DNA from: Melastoma dodecandrum
Lineage: Eukaryota > Streptophyta > Magnoliopsida > Myrtales > Melastomataceae
Length of the DNA: 64,000 nt
NCBI GenBank assembly: GCA_029817715.1
Contig: JARUPY010000154.1
Location: forward strand, 3,375,501-3,439,500
Reading direction: 5' to 3'
The notes beneath the pieces are model-generated. The model did no database searches. It saw nothing but the letters and a program-made list of their open reading frames with translations, and was not told the origin of the DNA. Made by a program: the position numbers and the translations under genes. Of the stretch, positions 35,230-47,111 are shown piece by piece; the first letter of the stretch is position 1; every line of letters starts with the position of its first letter.

Positions 35230-36543
35230 TCAGCCTTTCTTACCACTCCCATGTCCATGGCTAACGACTTGGTGATGGTACAACCAACTCATCCCCTTGA
35301 ATGCTTTGGACATCCTAACGATGTTCGGCTTGATCCCCATCCCCATTCCCATCTTCCGCCCCGCAGACAACCTCAATGCCTGCAGGCAACAGAGCTTGCC
35401 ATCCATCCCGACTTCATCCCCGTCTACCTCGTCGCTGTCATCCTCATCTTGGACTTTGTTACTAACGACGCTGATTTTGCTGTCTACCCTCTCCTTCTTC
35501 CACCTCTTGATCGCCTTCTTCTCCTTCTTCATCTTGTCGCCACCTTTCTTCGATGCGTCGTCCTCGTAGGTCTCCCACAATGAGTCCATCCCCTCACCCT
35601 CCGAGTTGTGCCTCTCCTCAAAGAGCTTGCACGCTAGCGTCCTCTTCCACTCCACGGAGCGGCTCATAGACCCGAAGCTACCCAGGTTGCGGTCAAGCTC
35701 TCCTCCGCCGAGGACGTTTCCGTACACTCTTGAGCTGCTCTCGCCGAATCTTCTAGAACCCTGCCTCTTCCTGCCGAATATTGTATCGGGATTATTATTC
35801 TTAGTGTCGACATCTCCGTCATTGATCTTTGCCTCGGATTCTTTCGTTAATTCGCTTTCGCTGTCATGGAAGACCTGCTTTTCCTCATCGACAACTTTCT
35901 CCGAATTCTCATCCTCTGCTTTGACTTTCGCCACAACTTCCATTTCCTCAGAGCACTCTGCTTCACACCAGAGCTTCTCCATGAACAGAGCTCCCAACTT
36001 CTCCCCTGGTTCGACGTTGGGGCAAACAATCTCCTCAACTGGGCAGTCTTTTTTTTCTTCCCTTTTGCTTCTTGGCAAAGATCCATTTCCAAAGGCGTCG
36101 TCGCCATATATCAAGAACTTGTCCACCGGCGGCTCCGACTCCTTGTTGCCACTGCCATACGGACTGCTCTCCATGCCTGGAGCTTCAAATATGATCCTGT
36201 ACACTTCTGAACCCTCGTAAACTTCGAATCCACCTTTTACTTCATTGGCATTGGTCCGAAACTGGTTCAGAAAGCTCGAGCAAGCCACCATAATGGAACT
36301 GAGTCCAGGTTCCGACATCTCCCCTCGGATGAAACTGGGGGATAGCGTCAAGAGTGCCAGGAGGACCAGAAAGGTGGTGAAGAACAGGGGACCGAGGAAA
36401 GACACGAGCTTGACGAGGTACGGGAACAGGGTAACGGTGTGCGACACGAGGGAGGAAAACACAAGTGCCAAGCAAGACAACAAGAGGCCGGAAGCCGAAA
36501 CTCCCGCAATATTCCCGGGTCCGTTCGTTAAAGCCTCAGACAT
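35230..36543 (-). CDS. Uncharacterised plant protein with N-terminal membrane segments
   Basis: One uninterrupted frame of 437 aa starting MSEALTNGPGN. Residues about 13-65 form two hydrophobic stretches (SGLLLSCLALVFSSLV and SFLGPLFFTTFLVLLALLTL), so the N-terminus is probably a membrane hairpin with the rest cytosolic. The middle is acidic and charged. The C-terminal part carries the patterns I associate with an unnamed plant family: VEWKRTLACKLFEERHN, MDSLWETYEDDASKK, a Lys/Arg-rich KMKKEKKAIKRWKKER, and an end block KLCCLQALRLSAGRKMGMGM followed by PNIVRMSKAFKGMSWLYHH. I cannot assign a function. The frame is open for 94 codons further upstream, but that extension is low-complexity and T-rich like a leader, so I start at the Met before the conserved hydrophobic part. 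Confidence 0.85.
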   Translation of the reverse strand: MSEALTNGPGNIAGVSASGLLLSCLALVFSSLVSHTVTLFPYLVKLVSFLGPLFFTTFLVLLALLTLSPSFIRGEMSEPGLSSIMVACSSFLNQFRTNANEVKGGFEVYEGSEVYRIIFEAPGMESSPYGSGNKESEPPVDKFLIYGDDAFGNGSLPRSKREEKKDCPVEEIVCPNVEPGEKLGALFMEKLWCEAECSEEMEVVAKVKAEDENSEKVVDEEKQVFHDSESELTKESEAKINDGDVDTKNNNPDTIFGRKRQGSRRFGESSSRVYGNVLGGGELDRNLGSFGSMSRSVEWKRTLACKLFEERHNSEGEGMDSLWETYEDDASKKGGDKMKKEKKAIKRWKKERVDSKISVVSNKVQDEDDSDEVDGDEVGMDGKLCCLQALRLSAGRKMGMGMGIKPNIVRMSKAFKGMSWLYHHQVVSHGHGSGKKG

Positions 36544-37950
36544 TGCTCTGGAGAGGAAACAAAAAGTTGAAGAAGAAAAGGCAGAGGATGTTGTTGGGGA
36601 TTGGTAGGTTATGATGCAGAGTTGCTCTTGCTCTGTTTGAAGGGAACCCAACGGAGAGGGGAAAAAAGGTGAAAAGTAAAAGAAACGGAGGGAAGGCTGT
36701 GCCGTTGATGGAGGGAGGAAAGGAATGGACAAATTGGAGAGAGTGAAGTAAGGGAAGGGGCAACTGAGGTTGACAGTGGGGAGTGTAGTGTAATAATTGA
36801 TTGTTAGCCCCCCTCTTCTTTCCATTCCTGTGGAAGTTCTTTTGATTGTCCTGTTGTTGGTGTGGTGAAACTACCAAAATAAAGGAAGGTCTCCTTCTTG
36901 GGTCTTTTGGGTCATCATCAATGTTTAAAGTCCATAAAGTTTCTGAGCTCAACATCATCATTGTAATTTTTCCTTTTTTTGGTTCCAAACCATCCATTCT
37001 GAACTGTATGTTGTTATTCACACCTCCTGGTATCATTTCACTTATTGGGGGAAAGGATGCTAGAATTCATGACAATAAACACAGCACCAAGTGTAAGAAC
37101 AATCTCCTTGCACCACAGGTTTATGGGATGACAACCCATTTTCAAGAGGACCTCAAAGCTACCCAATTGGTCTTTTTTCATGGAGTGTTTTAGGGGGAGT
37201 GGGGACACTTCTAATTATGAAGGGTGGGTTAGTTAAGTTATTATCCACACATGCTATGTACCCCTTTTAGGAGAGGGGTAAGAAGAGGTGGGACAGCCTC
37301 TCTAGGTGAAAGGAGAGGCAAAGGTCAAGGAGGAAGGAAAAGGGGGACTTTGGATGGATGATGGTTGGTACTGATAACAATCCAACACATGGGCACTCAT
37401 GGCTACTCGAGTGGCCTTGTCTTCTTTGCATGTAGCATCCTCTCTTCCTTTTCTTATTTTCTACTTTTTGACCATCGGCAAACAAAGGATCAATTTCCTC
37501 TTTTGGTGGTTAGGGAATTTGCAACAGGCAATACGCAACTACTGTTGGCGAATATATTAACTCGGACTCAATTCAAGGGAAGCAACAGTATTGTGACCCC
37601 ATGTTGCATCTAGCCGACAAATGAATGACAAAAAGGTGGTCTGAAGAGGACATCCAGAAGGCAAGGGGATCGAGAATTTGGACGTCCACGAGATTTTAAC
37701 CTCACATACCAACTCCCCCCACTTTCTCACCCTGGCAAAAATCATTCACCGACTTTTAACCAAAACCATAATAGGCCAGATTGCTACATCACGGTCCCAA
37801 CAGTAAGGTAATCTCTACAGGACAGAGTAGCATGATGGGAAACGGGTTCCACAAAAGTAAGTTGATCATGGGATTCTTCATAGCAAAGCAACAGCACACC
37901 CCTTCTCACTCTCCACACACTTGCTAGAAACAACCCATAGGCATTTCGTT
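36544..37950. other. Intergenic between two minus-strand genes
   Basis: The left part is the pyrimidine-rich leader and promoter of the membrane-anchored protein gene. The right part is downstream of the 48-aa gene. No coding or element signal is supported. Confidence 0.5.
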
Positions 37951-38858
37951 TCACTCAGTCATGACGGGTTTGTTCTCATTGGCCTTGGGCCTCTGCTCCT
38001 TAGGCTTCTGCTCCTCCAACTTCCTGAAGAACCATATCGGGCATGATAGGTCAGCAACGGACCAGCTTAGATGATGATCTCGCGATATTCATTAGCATAC
38101 AACGAAAACTATGCGCGCATACACTAAGTGATTCGAAATAGCCCACATGTCATTCTGCATTCTTTCCTCAACAGATAATAAATTCCGTGGCACATTAAAC
38201 TTATACGTCTTTCTCGAACATAAAACAAGAAGCATAGACTTTAATATTTTAACCAGTCTTATCAAGCATTCTCACAGAAAAAATCAACACCCACGAAAGA
38301 AGCATCAACCTAAGAAACCACGGAACCACGGATCCCGGCAGGACAGTGAAACACAAGGACTTCTATGGGGGCTTTTGGTTTGGGGAATGAGGGAGGGAAG
38401 GGAACCGAATGGGGATTCTATTCTGAGCGATTCATGATTATCCGAACAAAGGAATGCTTGTAATGGAAAGCCAACAACAAATGCACGGGAATGACATTCA
38501 TCCGACAGGAAGAGAAATTAGGGCGTGACGCAACCATCCCCTCGCCCTTGACACCACATAGCAAACATCTGCCGATTAAGCAAATACGGACTCCGCCGCC
38601 ACCCATCTCAACCCATCACTCATCCTTTTACAATTTCATTCCCTAAATATAATCGGCAAGTAAAGAATCCAGTCAAACCAAAAACCCAAGAAGTATTCAC
38701 CCTATAAAGAAAAAAAAAAACATCGACAGAATCCGTATAACCCGGAAGAGACAATACGACAGAGACGTAAAGAGATTGTTTCACCTCTTGTCGGAGGAGG
38801 CCCCGCCCTTCTGGCTGAGGAAGGAGCGGAAGAGGGGAGAGTTGACGTCGTAGATCAT
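37951..38858 (-). CDS. Small 48-aa wound-responsive-type conserved plant protein
   Basis: Two short exons, too small to stand out as open frames: 38785-38858 (MIYDVNSPLFRSFLSQKGG and ASSDK) and 37951-38023 (KLEEQKPKEQRPKANENKPV and MTE). They are joined across a 761-base intron with AAGAG/gtgaaa and cttcag/GAAG signals, with an Arg formed at the junction. Total is 49 codons including TGA. The amino end YDVNSPLFRSFLSQKGG and the carboxy end NKPVMTE are, to my recollection, nearly invariant in a plant micro-protein family annotated 'wound-responsive protein-related' (Arabidopsis At3g07230). The mechanism is unknown. The C-terminal half is highly charged, with no membrane segment or signal peptide. 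The exact splice frame supports the model strongly despite its size. Confidence 0.85.
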
Positions 38859-41691
38859 CCTCCTCCGATTCCCCAATAAAACTCTGATCTCACACAGACA
38901 GACAGACAGCAAACAAACCCTAAATTTCGGAAGAAATCCCTCAACGTCGGCGACACAGGCAGACACCCCCATATGGGCCTTTGGGCCACGAAACCTAATC
39001 GGGCCTATCGTGTTACGGGCGTCCTTATACGGGCCTACAATATTTGGGCTTGAGGGTTGGATATCCCGTTAGGCCCAATAAAGGGGAACCGCTCGGACTT
39101 TTTATAGACCACCATTCACATGTGCTTTCTTTTCATCTTCTTTATCACTTTTCGTGGGTGGTGAGAGTGAGACTGGGTTTGGTTTGGCAAGAGAACTCCT
39201 CCTCCGGAAAGAAAAGTCAATAATCGTCGGCCCACAATTATATTATTCCAAACCGCCACACCTTACCTTCAAACCATCATGATAAATAAATAAAAAAAAT
39301 CTTATCTTATTTTACAGGTGGGAATCCGGAGGACAGGGAGATGGGCCCGGCCCAACTATGAATGGATGGATAACCATTATTTGCTAGTAAGTGAATTAGG
39401 CGAGGGTTGGAGTGAGGGACAGACAGGAGGAGACCGCGAGAGAAGGCGGGGCGATGGGGATTTTCTTTGTGGGGTCTTACACGCTCTCTGTAATAACGTG
39501 ACAAATTTGGACTGTCCCTCGGCCCGCAGCCAATCGCAAAAAAATTCAGCACTTATCGCGTCGGTGGTTGGATGCTCACTCTCACTCGATCCATTCCCCA
39601 CCCAATTAATCCTGCCCCGGTTTGACGTTTCTGCCCCTCCCGTACGGACATAGGGATACGATGAATTGTCGGAGAACGACGTATCTCCCCCTCTTAATTG
39701 ACCTTGTCTGATCCCGTCCGTCCATCGTAAACTGCACGTGTAAGAAAAAAAACATTTGTGGGTATGTCATCGACTAACGAGAAGCAAATGAATGAATGAA
39801 TCATCGTTATTTTGGATGTTAGGTAGAAACCATCTTTTTTTTTTAGGGGATTGTTTTCCCTTCAAAAGACGACAAAAGTAATCTGTTTGTTCTTTTATTT
39901 CATAAAGGGGAAAAGGGGGAGAAGCTTCGCCCACCACCCCCACCAAATAAAAAAGCAATTATTGTAATCGCCGGATTAGATAAGACGACGTCAAGTCTAT
40001 ATTAACCGGAAGTAAATAAAATATGCTAAAAATGGAATTACGAAAGAAGGAGATATTTTTTGCTCAAGGATAACCCCCCCGCCCCCTTTCAGCGAGGGCG
40101 AAATGGTAAAAACCTAACGCTGCGCCCCCTGACTGAACTACAGGGCTGAGGACAGGGACGTAATTTCACACACCTTTGCGTTGAAATCGAAGGACATGGC
40201 ATCCTCTCTCTCTCTCTCTCTCTCTCGTTATCGCTTTGGTCCAATTCTTTACAGTTTCTGTCTGCCATTATGACCAAAACCAGAACCCAATCCCAACAAC
40301 ATCACAGACACATCATCCCTTCGAACTCGCCTCACCACCCCCTCCAAATTTAGTAATTCCCTTCGCTAGATGCAGACACCCTCCCCCTGCCAAGTGCTAC
40401 TTGTTTTTTTCCATAATTTATATGCAGTGAGAGCAACTGCATACATGTCCTGAAAGGTGGTGGTGGTAGATTGCACACGAGCGGCTGCTGTCAAAAGGGG
40501 AAAGGATAAAAAAATCAAAAGGAAAGGGGAAATATCCAGCCTTTCCTCGTACCCACTTCCACTCGAGCTCAGGAGAAACCACGCAACCACTGTTCCTGGC
40601 TTCCGTCTTCCTACCCAGGTACCACCTGCTGGTTGAGGACGTGCTTTGAGGAGTTGGGTCGTATTCAAGTTTGTGTTTTTGTTATGTGGGTATTCTTTTG
40701 TCGGGGGTGGATTCTGGGGTTGACTAGTCCATTGTTGAGGGAGGGGGAAGGGAAAGGTGGTAGGTTGGTTGGGTTGGGTTGACTCCAAATCTTCCCAAAG
40801 TGTTTGGCCTGATGAGGGAAGAGATAAGAGACACTGATGAAAGGAGAAGGATTGAATTATGCAAGCCTTTCTGTGTAAATGTGGAGGTGAAGATGTTCCT
40901 CCCATGGCGTGAGATTATTCTTGTAATTATTATTTATGTATTTTTTGGGATGAAATGAATTTTGGGGGTGAAAGAAGAGAAAATTCCTGATGGCGGCTAT
41001 CAGTGTTTTGGTCCGCCACCCTGTCACCTTATCCACAGTTCGCGGTATTTTCTTGTCCGGAGAACCGGGGAGTGCTTGTCAGTACGTCTGGATCTTACTC
41101 TGTTTTACATAGCGTCTGGTTGGTTGAATTCAGGGGGGTTGGGGGGAGGTGGTGGCCTTTTTGGTCTTGGGGAGTTCTGTTTCCTTCTTTCGATTGAGCA
41201 TCAAGATGTAGTTCTTTCCTTGTTGCAATCTGCTTGATGGGGAGTTCTTATTACAACCTAGCTGTGAAAGCACGGCTGTGAATTCAGATGTCATGTGGGC
41301 TGTGCTGTGAATCAGCTCGAGAGTTTCCTATTATGCCAACTTGGTGGTTTGGAAAGGGAATGAAATCTTCTCGGACCGTCTGACTTGTGTTTTTTCATGC
41401 CATCGTTTGGCTTGATTGCCCAATCGGGCAACCTAGATGTTTGGGACGCGAGACTCGTGATAGTCTTGTGCTAAGCTTTTGGTAGGGCCTTGGCCCGTTG
41501 TCACAATTTGATCTGTCATCGGTTGCCGCCTATCTTGTTACTGTCCTAGATGTTACTCGAATAGCTTGTCCCTTCAGCAACTCGGTCCTTTATCATGGAT
41601 TTGATTTTCTATGTGCTTCGCAGAGACTCTGAATGCGTGCTGGAGATGCCAGCATAAAATTCAGTTATTTGAATCTCGGAGCGAGGTGGTT
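38859..41691. promoter_or_regulatory. Divergent intergenic region and probable 5' UTR of the AP2 gene
   Basis: Between the 48-aa gene (-) and the AP2 gene (+). It contains a (CT)n microsatellite at about 40203-40228 and a plausible noncoding first exon ending at about 40618 (TACCCAG/gtacca). An acceptor (gcttcgcag/AGACTC) lies at about 41622, suggesting a 1-kb intron in the 5' UTR. No protein-coding gene is supported within it. Confidence 0.45.
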
Positions 41692-43235
41692 ATGGTGAGC
41701 TTAAGAAGGCGCCGGCTTTTAGGACTTTGTTCTGGTATGGTTGTCTGACATCACCTCGCATCTCGCTTCAATTCAGTAGTTTGCATCAACCTTGAATATG
41801 TTCCACTCTTTTGTGTCGGTATTTCCAGGCAGAAGCTGCTTCCTTGATCCTATTATAAAGTCCACCGACGGGATTGCGCCTAACGACTCCAGTCAAAGCT
41901 TGAAGGCTGTTGCAGTGCATCCTTTGCCTTTACAAGATAACAAACAACAAGATGATGTGAAGATGGCCTTTTCCTCATTTTATGAACTTTTGCAAACTCT
42001 CAATAAACTTGTCAAAGCTGACTTTATCCGGAAGAACTGATAGATCAATCCCCGCATCGATTATATACACATGGTGTTTCGGCAAATCATTCCTCTTACA
42101 TCTTGTTTGTCTCTTGCCTGAATCCAGAAACTTGTTGCTGGAAGAGGTTCGGAGTCTTCACACGGATCTGGATTTATCCCATTAGTAGAACCGTGTGATC
42201 AACTGTTTCCAGGTTCGTGGATTCATACGTATGCTTTCTCATTGATATTTCAGCATCATCCCAGAGACGTGTCCCTTTTTTCATCAGTTGCAGTTGTGCA
42301 TCGTTTCTCTCTATATTCTTGATGTAATTGCTAGTGCTCATTATTTTGTGCGGAAAGCGTGAAGTTTTGTTACGTGTAGCAACCATGGTGGGAATGGTCC
42401 TTTCGTCTTCGCTATGTGTAAGGAAAGATTGAATGTGTGCAGAACCAGCTGTCAAAAGGAGAAAGCCGCACAGAAGGAAACATCGTCAGAACCAGGAACC
42501 ATGTCTGATGAGAGGGGTGTACTTCAAAAACATGAAGTGGCAGGCCGCGATCAAAGTCGACAAGAAGCAGATACACTTGGGTACTGTTGGCTCCCAAGTG
42601 GAGGCTGCTCATCTCTATGACAGGTGTGCTCACAGAGGCTCATTGTCATGATTTAGTGGACTAGTATCGATAGCCATTTGGTATGCATTCTAGGCATCCT
42701 CCCCATGAACATAACTTCGACCTTGCCGGTTCCTACGGAGGACTCTTTTCAACAGTGGTCCGCACTTCCTACATAGACTGTTTTACTGGTATTCGCGAAG
42801 TACTGGCATTGCCTGCATCTTTTCGGTTGGAGTATTAGTTTTTTACCTGCGATGATAAGCTCTTGATGCAGGGCTGCTTTCATGTGCGGTAGAGAACCGA
42901 ACTTTGAACTTCCGGAGGAAGAGAAAAGGGAGCTCCGAGAGCTAAACTGGGACGAATTCCTGGCAATGACCCGACACGCGATTACCAATAAGAGTAATCT
43001 TTCCCTTTCGACGATCGCAATAAGCCCTTTTAATCCCGTTCCTAAACTGCTGTACAACAGCCCTAATTATTTTTTACATCCTTAACACCCTGCAAAGCAA
43101 AGGAGAAGGGTCGGAGTGGGATCAGAGAAGAAGTTCGAGCCAGTCCGGGAGAAGGGTGACTGGGACAGCAACGGTGGAGGGCATGACTCGTTGTCCACTT
43201 CCGGTGATGCCGAGCCAGAAGGTCGAGAGCCGTAG
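41692..43235 (+). CDS. AP2/ERF-type transcription factor, At4g13040-like
   Basis: Exons modelled: 41692-41734 (MVSLRRRRLLGLCS), 41829-41956, 42128-42212, 42443-42623, 42872-42993 and a last exon from 43098. The single AP2 domain spans exons 4-5: MRGVYFKNMKWQAAIKVDKK, QIHLGTVGSQVEAAHLYDRA and AFMCGREPNFELPEEEKREL. The preceding basic stretch VKRRKPHRRKHRQNQEPCL is typical of this divergent, solitary AP2 clade; the Arabidopsis member (APD1) promotes salicylic-acid-dependent defence. Oddity: exon 5 ends one base into a codon (AAG A/gtaatc), while the protein-like frame of the last exon (VGVGSEKKFEPVREKGDWDS, stop 43233-43235) begins on a codon boundary. Strict splicing instead gives an early TGA at 43157-43159. 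The exon 2 donor (GATGAT/gtgaag) is weak. The core is certain, the C-terminus is not. Confidence 0.82.
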
Positions 43236-44023
43236 TCTCCCTCATTTTCCGGTCAAGGAACTGAGAAATGCCAGCCAAGAATGAATTTTGAACATTTTGG
43301 CAGTGGCTGGTCAGTATCCATTTTTCCCCCATTCCTAAACATCTATTAATCAAGGTTCCGCCGTTTGGTGAATCTCCTAACTATTTATTGTAAGTATGAG
43401 TAAGTACTCAAGGTATGGCTCCCCCTTCCATTGATTGCATTGCTTATCATGGACAGATCACTTGTAAAATAATGATGCTACTAAGGGATTGAAATATTCA
43501 TCCATTAATCCGAACTCTGGCCGACCGTTCTATTTCCTGATCAAGTCCGAGGAGCGGTCGAGTTCCTTTCGTAGTCGCACTCTCTGCTATGTCTTCTCGC
43601 AATTCGATCCTGGACTGAGGACGATGTGCTCCCGGTACTTCCTCGGCAGCAGGGAGCTAAGGGAAGGTGATCTTTTCGGGGACTAAATTGCATCAATATT
43701 AAAATATTAAGGACTATTACGAAATTCTCTTCCCAAGCAAAGAATAGAGAAGTCGTCTAATCCGTGGCCGCATCGAGGAGATTTTCCGGCGGCTCTTGCA
43801 GAGAATCTGCCACGGCGAGCTGTTTGTTGTGGCTCCGATCACCGACGGCACGGGGCGGACGGTGTCTGATCGTTCAATTGGAGCTTCTCTCTGTGAGTCG
43901 TGATCTCTGCCCCTCGGCGGGCGGAGTTAACAATCGTCGATGTTTTTGTCGGGTACTGGAACGTTGCCTGCTGATTCGGCGGTGTGTTTTTTGCGATCCG
44001 TGCCTTAGGTTGTAGAAATCTTG
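43236..44023. other. Intergenic and 5' leader of DPMS3
   Basis: 3' flank of the AP2 gene, then a GC-rich segment (about 43740-43930) that probably contains the DPMS3 transcription start and a 5'-UTR intron ending at GCCTTAG (about 44007). Nothing else is supported. Confidence 0.45.
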
Positions 44024-44990
44024 ATGAAGCACATATTCAAGATCCTTAGCTTGTTGATGGCGGTTTTCGCAGTTTGGGTAGGCCTGCTGCAGATGTCTGT
44101 AGTTCCTCGGGATCAGTCTTGGTTGGTGAGAACGATCTGATTTCCTTGTTTCTCAATTTTCTTGTCCAATGTATTGACTGACCTCTGAAATATGATGATT
44201 GCGTTCTGGTTTAGTTGCCCATATATTTAGTCATCTCGTTGGGTTGCTACGGCTTGTTCATGGTTGGGATTGGGCTCATGCAATTTCCTACTTGTCCTCA
44301 CGAAGCCATGCTGTTGCAGCAGGTACTTTTCTTTGGAGAGCATAAGCGTATGTTTATGAGTTTATCATATCACAAGGCGATGAACGATTGATCTCCTGCT
44401 TAAGGAGTTGGGTTCGCTGTTTGACTCGACCAGTTTGACTGTTGTGTTGGGTGTTAGTAGGCTTGTTTCTGCAACATCAAACAACGTCTTGAGTTGTGGC
44501 CGAGGCCAAGTTGCAATTTTACAACTAAAAGATTTTCTAATAGATCCTGCAGAGAGTTCTACAGGCAGTGGTTACATTGCTGAAAATGAACATATGTAGT
44601 GTTTGGGGGGTCTAATTTTGTTTTGGGGGCCGGGTGCGGTTGGAGATATGTTTTACCATGAAATCAAGATATGTAGTGTTCCCTAAAATTGTAGTATTGA
44701 ACAGTTATGTCATTAGAATTTAGGCACTGTTGGGGCTCATCCATTCCTTTCCAGAAACTTGATAGAGCATTCATTCATCTTCGTGGGTTGTTTATTTCTC
44801 AAAGCATGGCCCAGTTATCATTGATGATTCAGTCTCAGTAATACCGAAGTAATTGTGGATATTGCACTAGTTGCATCTTGAGAGATTTTATATGCATATT
44901 GTACCTCTAATGTGCCGTCTGTCATTCTAGGATATTTCCGAGGCAAAGGAGTTCTTGAAGCAAAGAGGGGTTGATGTTGGTCCTGACTAG
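44024..44990 (+). CDS. DPMS3: Dolichol-phosphate mannose synthase subunit 3
   Basis: Three coding exons (44024-44125, 44215-44322, 44931-44990) give 89 aa, the length of plant DPM3. It opens MKHIFKILSLLMAVFAVWVG with a first membrane helix. A second hydrophobic segment follows (LPIYLVISLGCYGLFMVGIG), then LMQFPTCPHEAMLLQQDISE and a short cytosolic tail AKEFLKQRGVDVGPD. In plants DPMS3 anchors the catalytic DPMS1 in the ER membrane. The complex makes dolichol-phosphate mannose, donor for N-glycans, GPI anchors and mannosylation. All junctions fall on codon boundaries with standard GT-AG signals. Identification is by near full-length match to the remembered family sequence. Confidence 0.92.
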
Positions 44991-45858
44991 TCAGAAGCTA
45001 TTTCACCACCATCCAAAAAGTAGTTCCGATTGCAACCCAACGTGAAAATGTTGCTTTAGTGGGGAGTAGCAATGAACAAATGCGTATGCATCGAGCTGAT
45101 GGGGCAGGTCACATATCTATTCCGACTGAGGATGGCTTTTGAAGCTTTAGTTGGTCTAGATCTCAATTCCTTGTTAATGAATTATAGTTTTAATTTAGGT
45201 ACAGAGTCTTCACTCACACTCTTCTTACTCAGTTTTGGATCGTCCGAACGTCTTGAATTGGTAACATTACTCTTGTCGGAACACAGCATGTACCCCCCCT
45301 GGGAGCAACATGTCAAGTCTTCCTGTTACGTTGAGTGTAAGGTGTGAAGGAGAAACGGAAACTACAATCCAAGCAATTGTTATTCCTGGTCTTAAATTAG
45401 TCACTTTTCAGAGTCTGATACCTAAAACTCCTCATCGCCAGACCACAGTACACATATAATTTAAAAATTAGATTAACCAACAGTAATTCTTACTGCACAT
45501 TCAGTACAACAACTGTAACCACCCTTAGAACTCCTGTAAAACCCAAGTCCGAAGAAACGATCTTGCGCTTCCTCTCCCCAAAACATGTCATACACTGGAG
45601 CCCTGCATTGAAGAAGACCCAAGGTCATGTGATGTTGGAAGCAAGTACTGACTGCATCCTCACAACATACTATAGATCGGGAAGAAAGCTTGCCCATACA
45701 TTACTGGGAAGCACCCAGGAGAGTTGAAAAGAAATTCACTCTCAGTAATTCAAAGAGCATCCCACCGCAGCTGCTTTCAAATGGTTGGGATTATGCAATG
45801 CGTGGCCTGGGAAAGCCATCAATTTGAACTAAAATCACCAGAAAGATTAGCCTCACCT
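44991..45858. other. Convergent 3' flanks of DPMS3 (+) and the RNF4-like gene (-)
   Basis: DPMS3 3' UTR and the RNF4-like 3' region. A TTGAAG/gtgagg sequence at the stop codon of the minus-strand gene suggests a spliced 3' UTR. No further gene is visible. Confidence 0.45.
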
Positions 45859-47111
45859 TCAACTTGTTGTGGTTGCTGGGAGAAAGATTCTGATCAAATC
45901 TTTCATGACAACCTTTTTCCGGCATGTGGGGCATTTCGTTTGTGCAGATATTGCAGTTCTAATACAGCCTTTACAAAATATATGCCCACATTTTGTTGAT
46001 GTCTCCTCCACAAATGGTCCCATGCATATTGGACAGCTGAAGGTTGGTTCTTTTGGAGGTGGCGGGGGTGAAACAGGCTTCACAGACGACTCCCTCTGCA
46101 AATAAAACCATATGAAAGTAAATTATACTTCCAAAACCAATTTAACTGTCAAACAAGCACCCTATTTCAATTTTCAATGACATCACCGACATTCACATCC
46201 AGTAGCCCCTCGATAAATATCAACCAGCAATGCCACAGCAGGACAATCATAACAATGAATGAAGGAGCATCTATTCACAAATGGGCCACAAAGTTGTTTA
46301 TGCCACAAAGAGAACATAAATTAAAAGCCAAAAAGAGATAGAGATTAGAAGTAAAATTACCGAAGATTTGTTGTTGCTGTCCAAGTTAATGTAAAGATCA
46401 CCAAAAACAATCTCTTGGTGTGTAACACCAGCGCCTCTTCTACGCTTATTATTCACTGGGCCGAGACTCATGAAAAGATCATCTGAAAACAACAAAGAGA
46501 AACCTAGTTAAGGAGAGGGAAAGCCAGCAACTCCTCATAGAGAAACTCAAAAGCTGTAGACAGGAGCATAACAAAGGTAACGGTAAGAAAGGTCGAAGCA
46601 CATGATAGCCAAAAAACGAACCATCACAGTCACACCCATTCTTAAGGAAGATCCATCTAATCAGCGAATTTAAAATCTACATTATGCTAGACTGAAGAAG
46701 GGAGAAAATAGATAAACACCTGATTCGACATCAACTACTTCATTCACTCCTTGGTTCCTTCTAGCTTTTCTTTTGGCCTGCAAATGTGAGATGATCAATA
46801 GAAGGAACCCACAAAAAATGAAACACGAGCACCAAATAAAGAAGAAAGCATGAACACTATGTTAATCATACTTCAGCAAATGCTGTAGGCGAGCAAAAGG
46901 CAACATCATCGTTCAGTTCCTCGACATCAATTGTGGCATGATATTCAGCTTGCCCCTGGACAACAGCTTCCAACAGCAGAGAAGTTCCCTGATTGGAAGT
47001 GCCTTCCTGGTCCCGATTTTCAGTCACTGGCTCAGTGTTCAAATCCAAATTCAATGCAGCCTTCCTACGCCTATAGCCCCTAACAGGACTTCTGTTCACC
47101 TGGCTGCTCAT
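45859..47111 (-). CDS. RING-type E3 ubiquitin ligase, RNF4-like
   Basis: Four coding exons on the minus strand (46872-47111, 46720-46777, 46361-46482, 45859-46095) give 218 aa. The N-terminal part is basic then acidic, with LNLDLNTEP near residue 20-28, a motif resembling an EAR-type repression sequence (LxLxL-like). The C-terminal C3HC4 RING finger reads FSCPICMGPFVEETSTKCGH, IFCKGCIRTAISAQTKCPTC and RKKVVMKDLIRIFLP, with all eight zinc ligands present. This arrangement (RING at the extreme C-terminus, short unstructured N-terminus) is like animal RNF4 and plant STUbL-type proteins. I did not identify clear SUMO-interaction motifs, so SUMO targeting is not claimed. Start chosen at MSSQVNRSP; an in-frame upstream Met at 47171 is in leader-like sequence. 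Confidence 0.88.

Noticed and set aside
35606..36220. 204-codon plus-strand frame opposite the membrane-anchored protein gene
   Set aside because: Antisense shadow of a real gene, Ser/Leu-rich with no recognisable family.
37951..38858. Complex I ESSS (NDUFB11-like) subunit as identity of the 48-aa protein
   Set aside because: I had a weak association with that label, but there is no membrane helix and the size is too small; the wound-responsive-related family fits better.
40203..40228. (CT)n run as a regulatory GAGA element
   Set aside because: Could be a GAGA-binding site, but as a plain microsatellite nothing in the sequence distinguishes function from chance.
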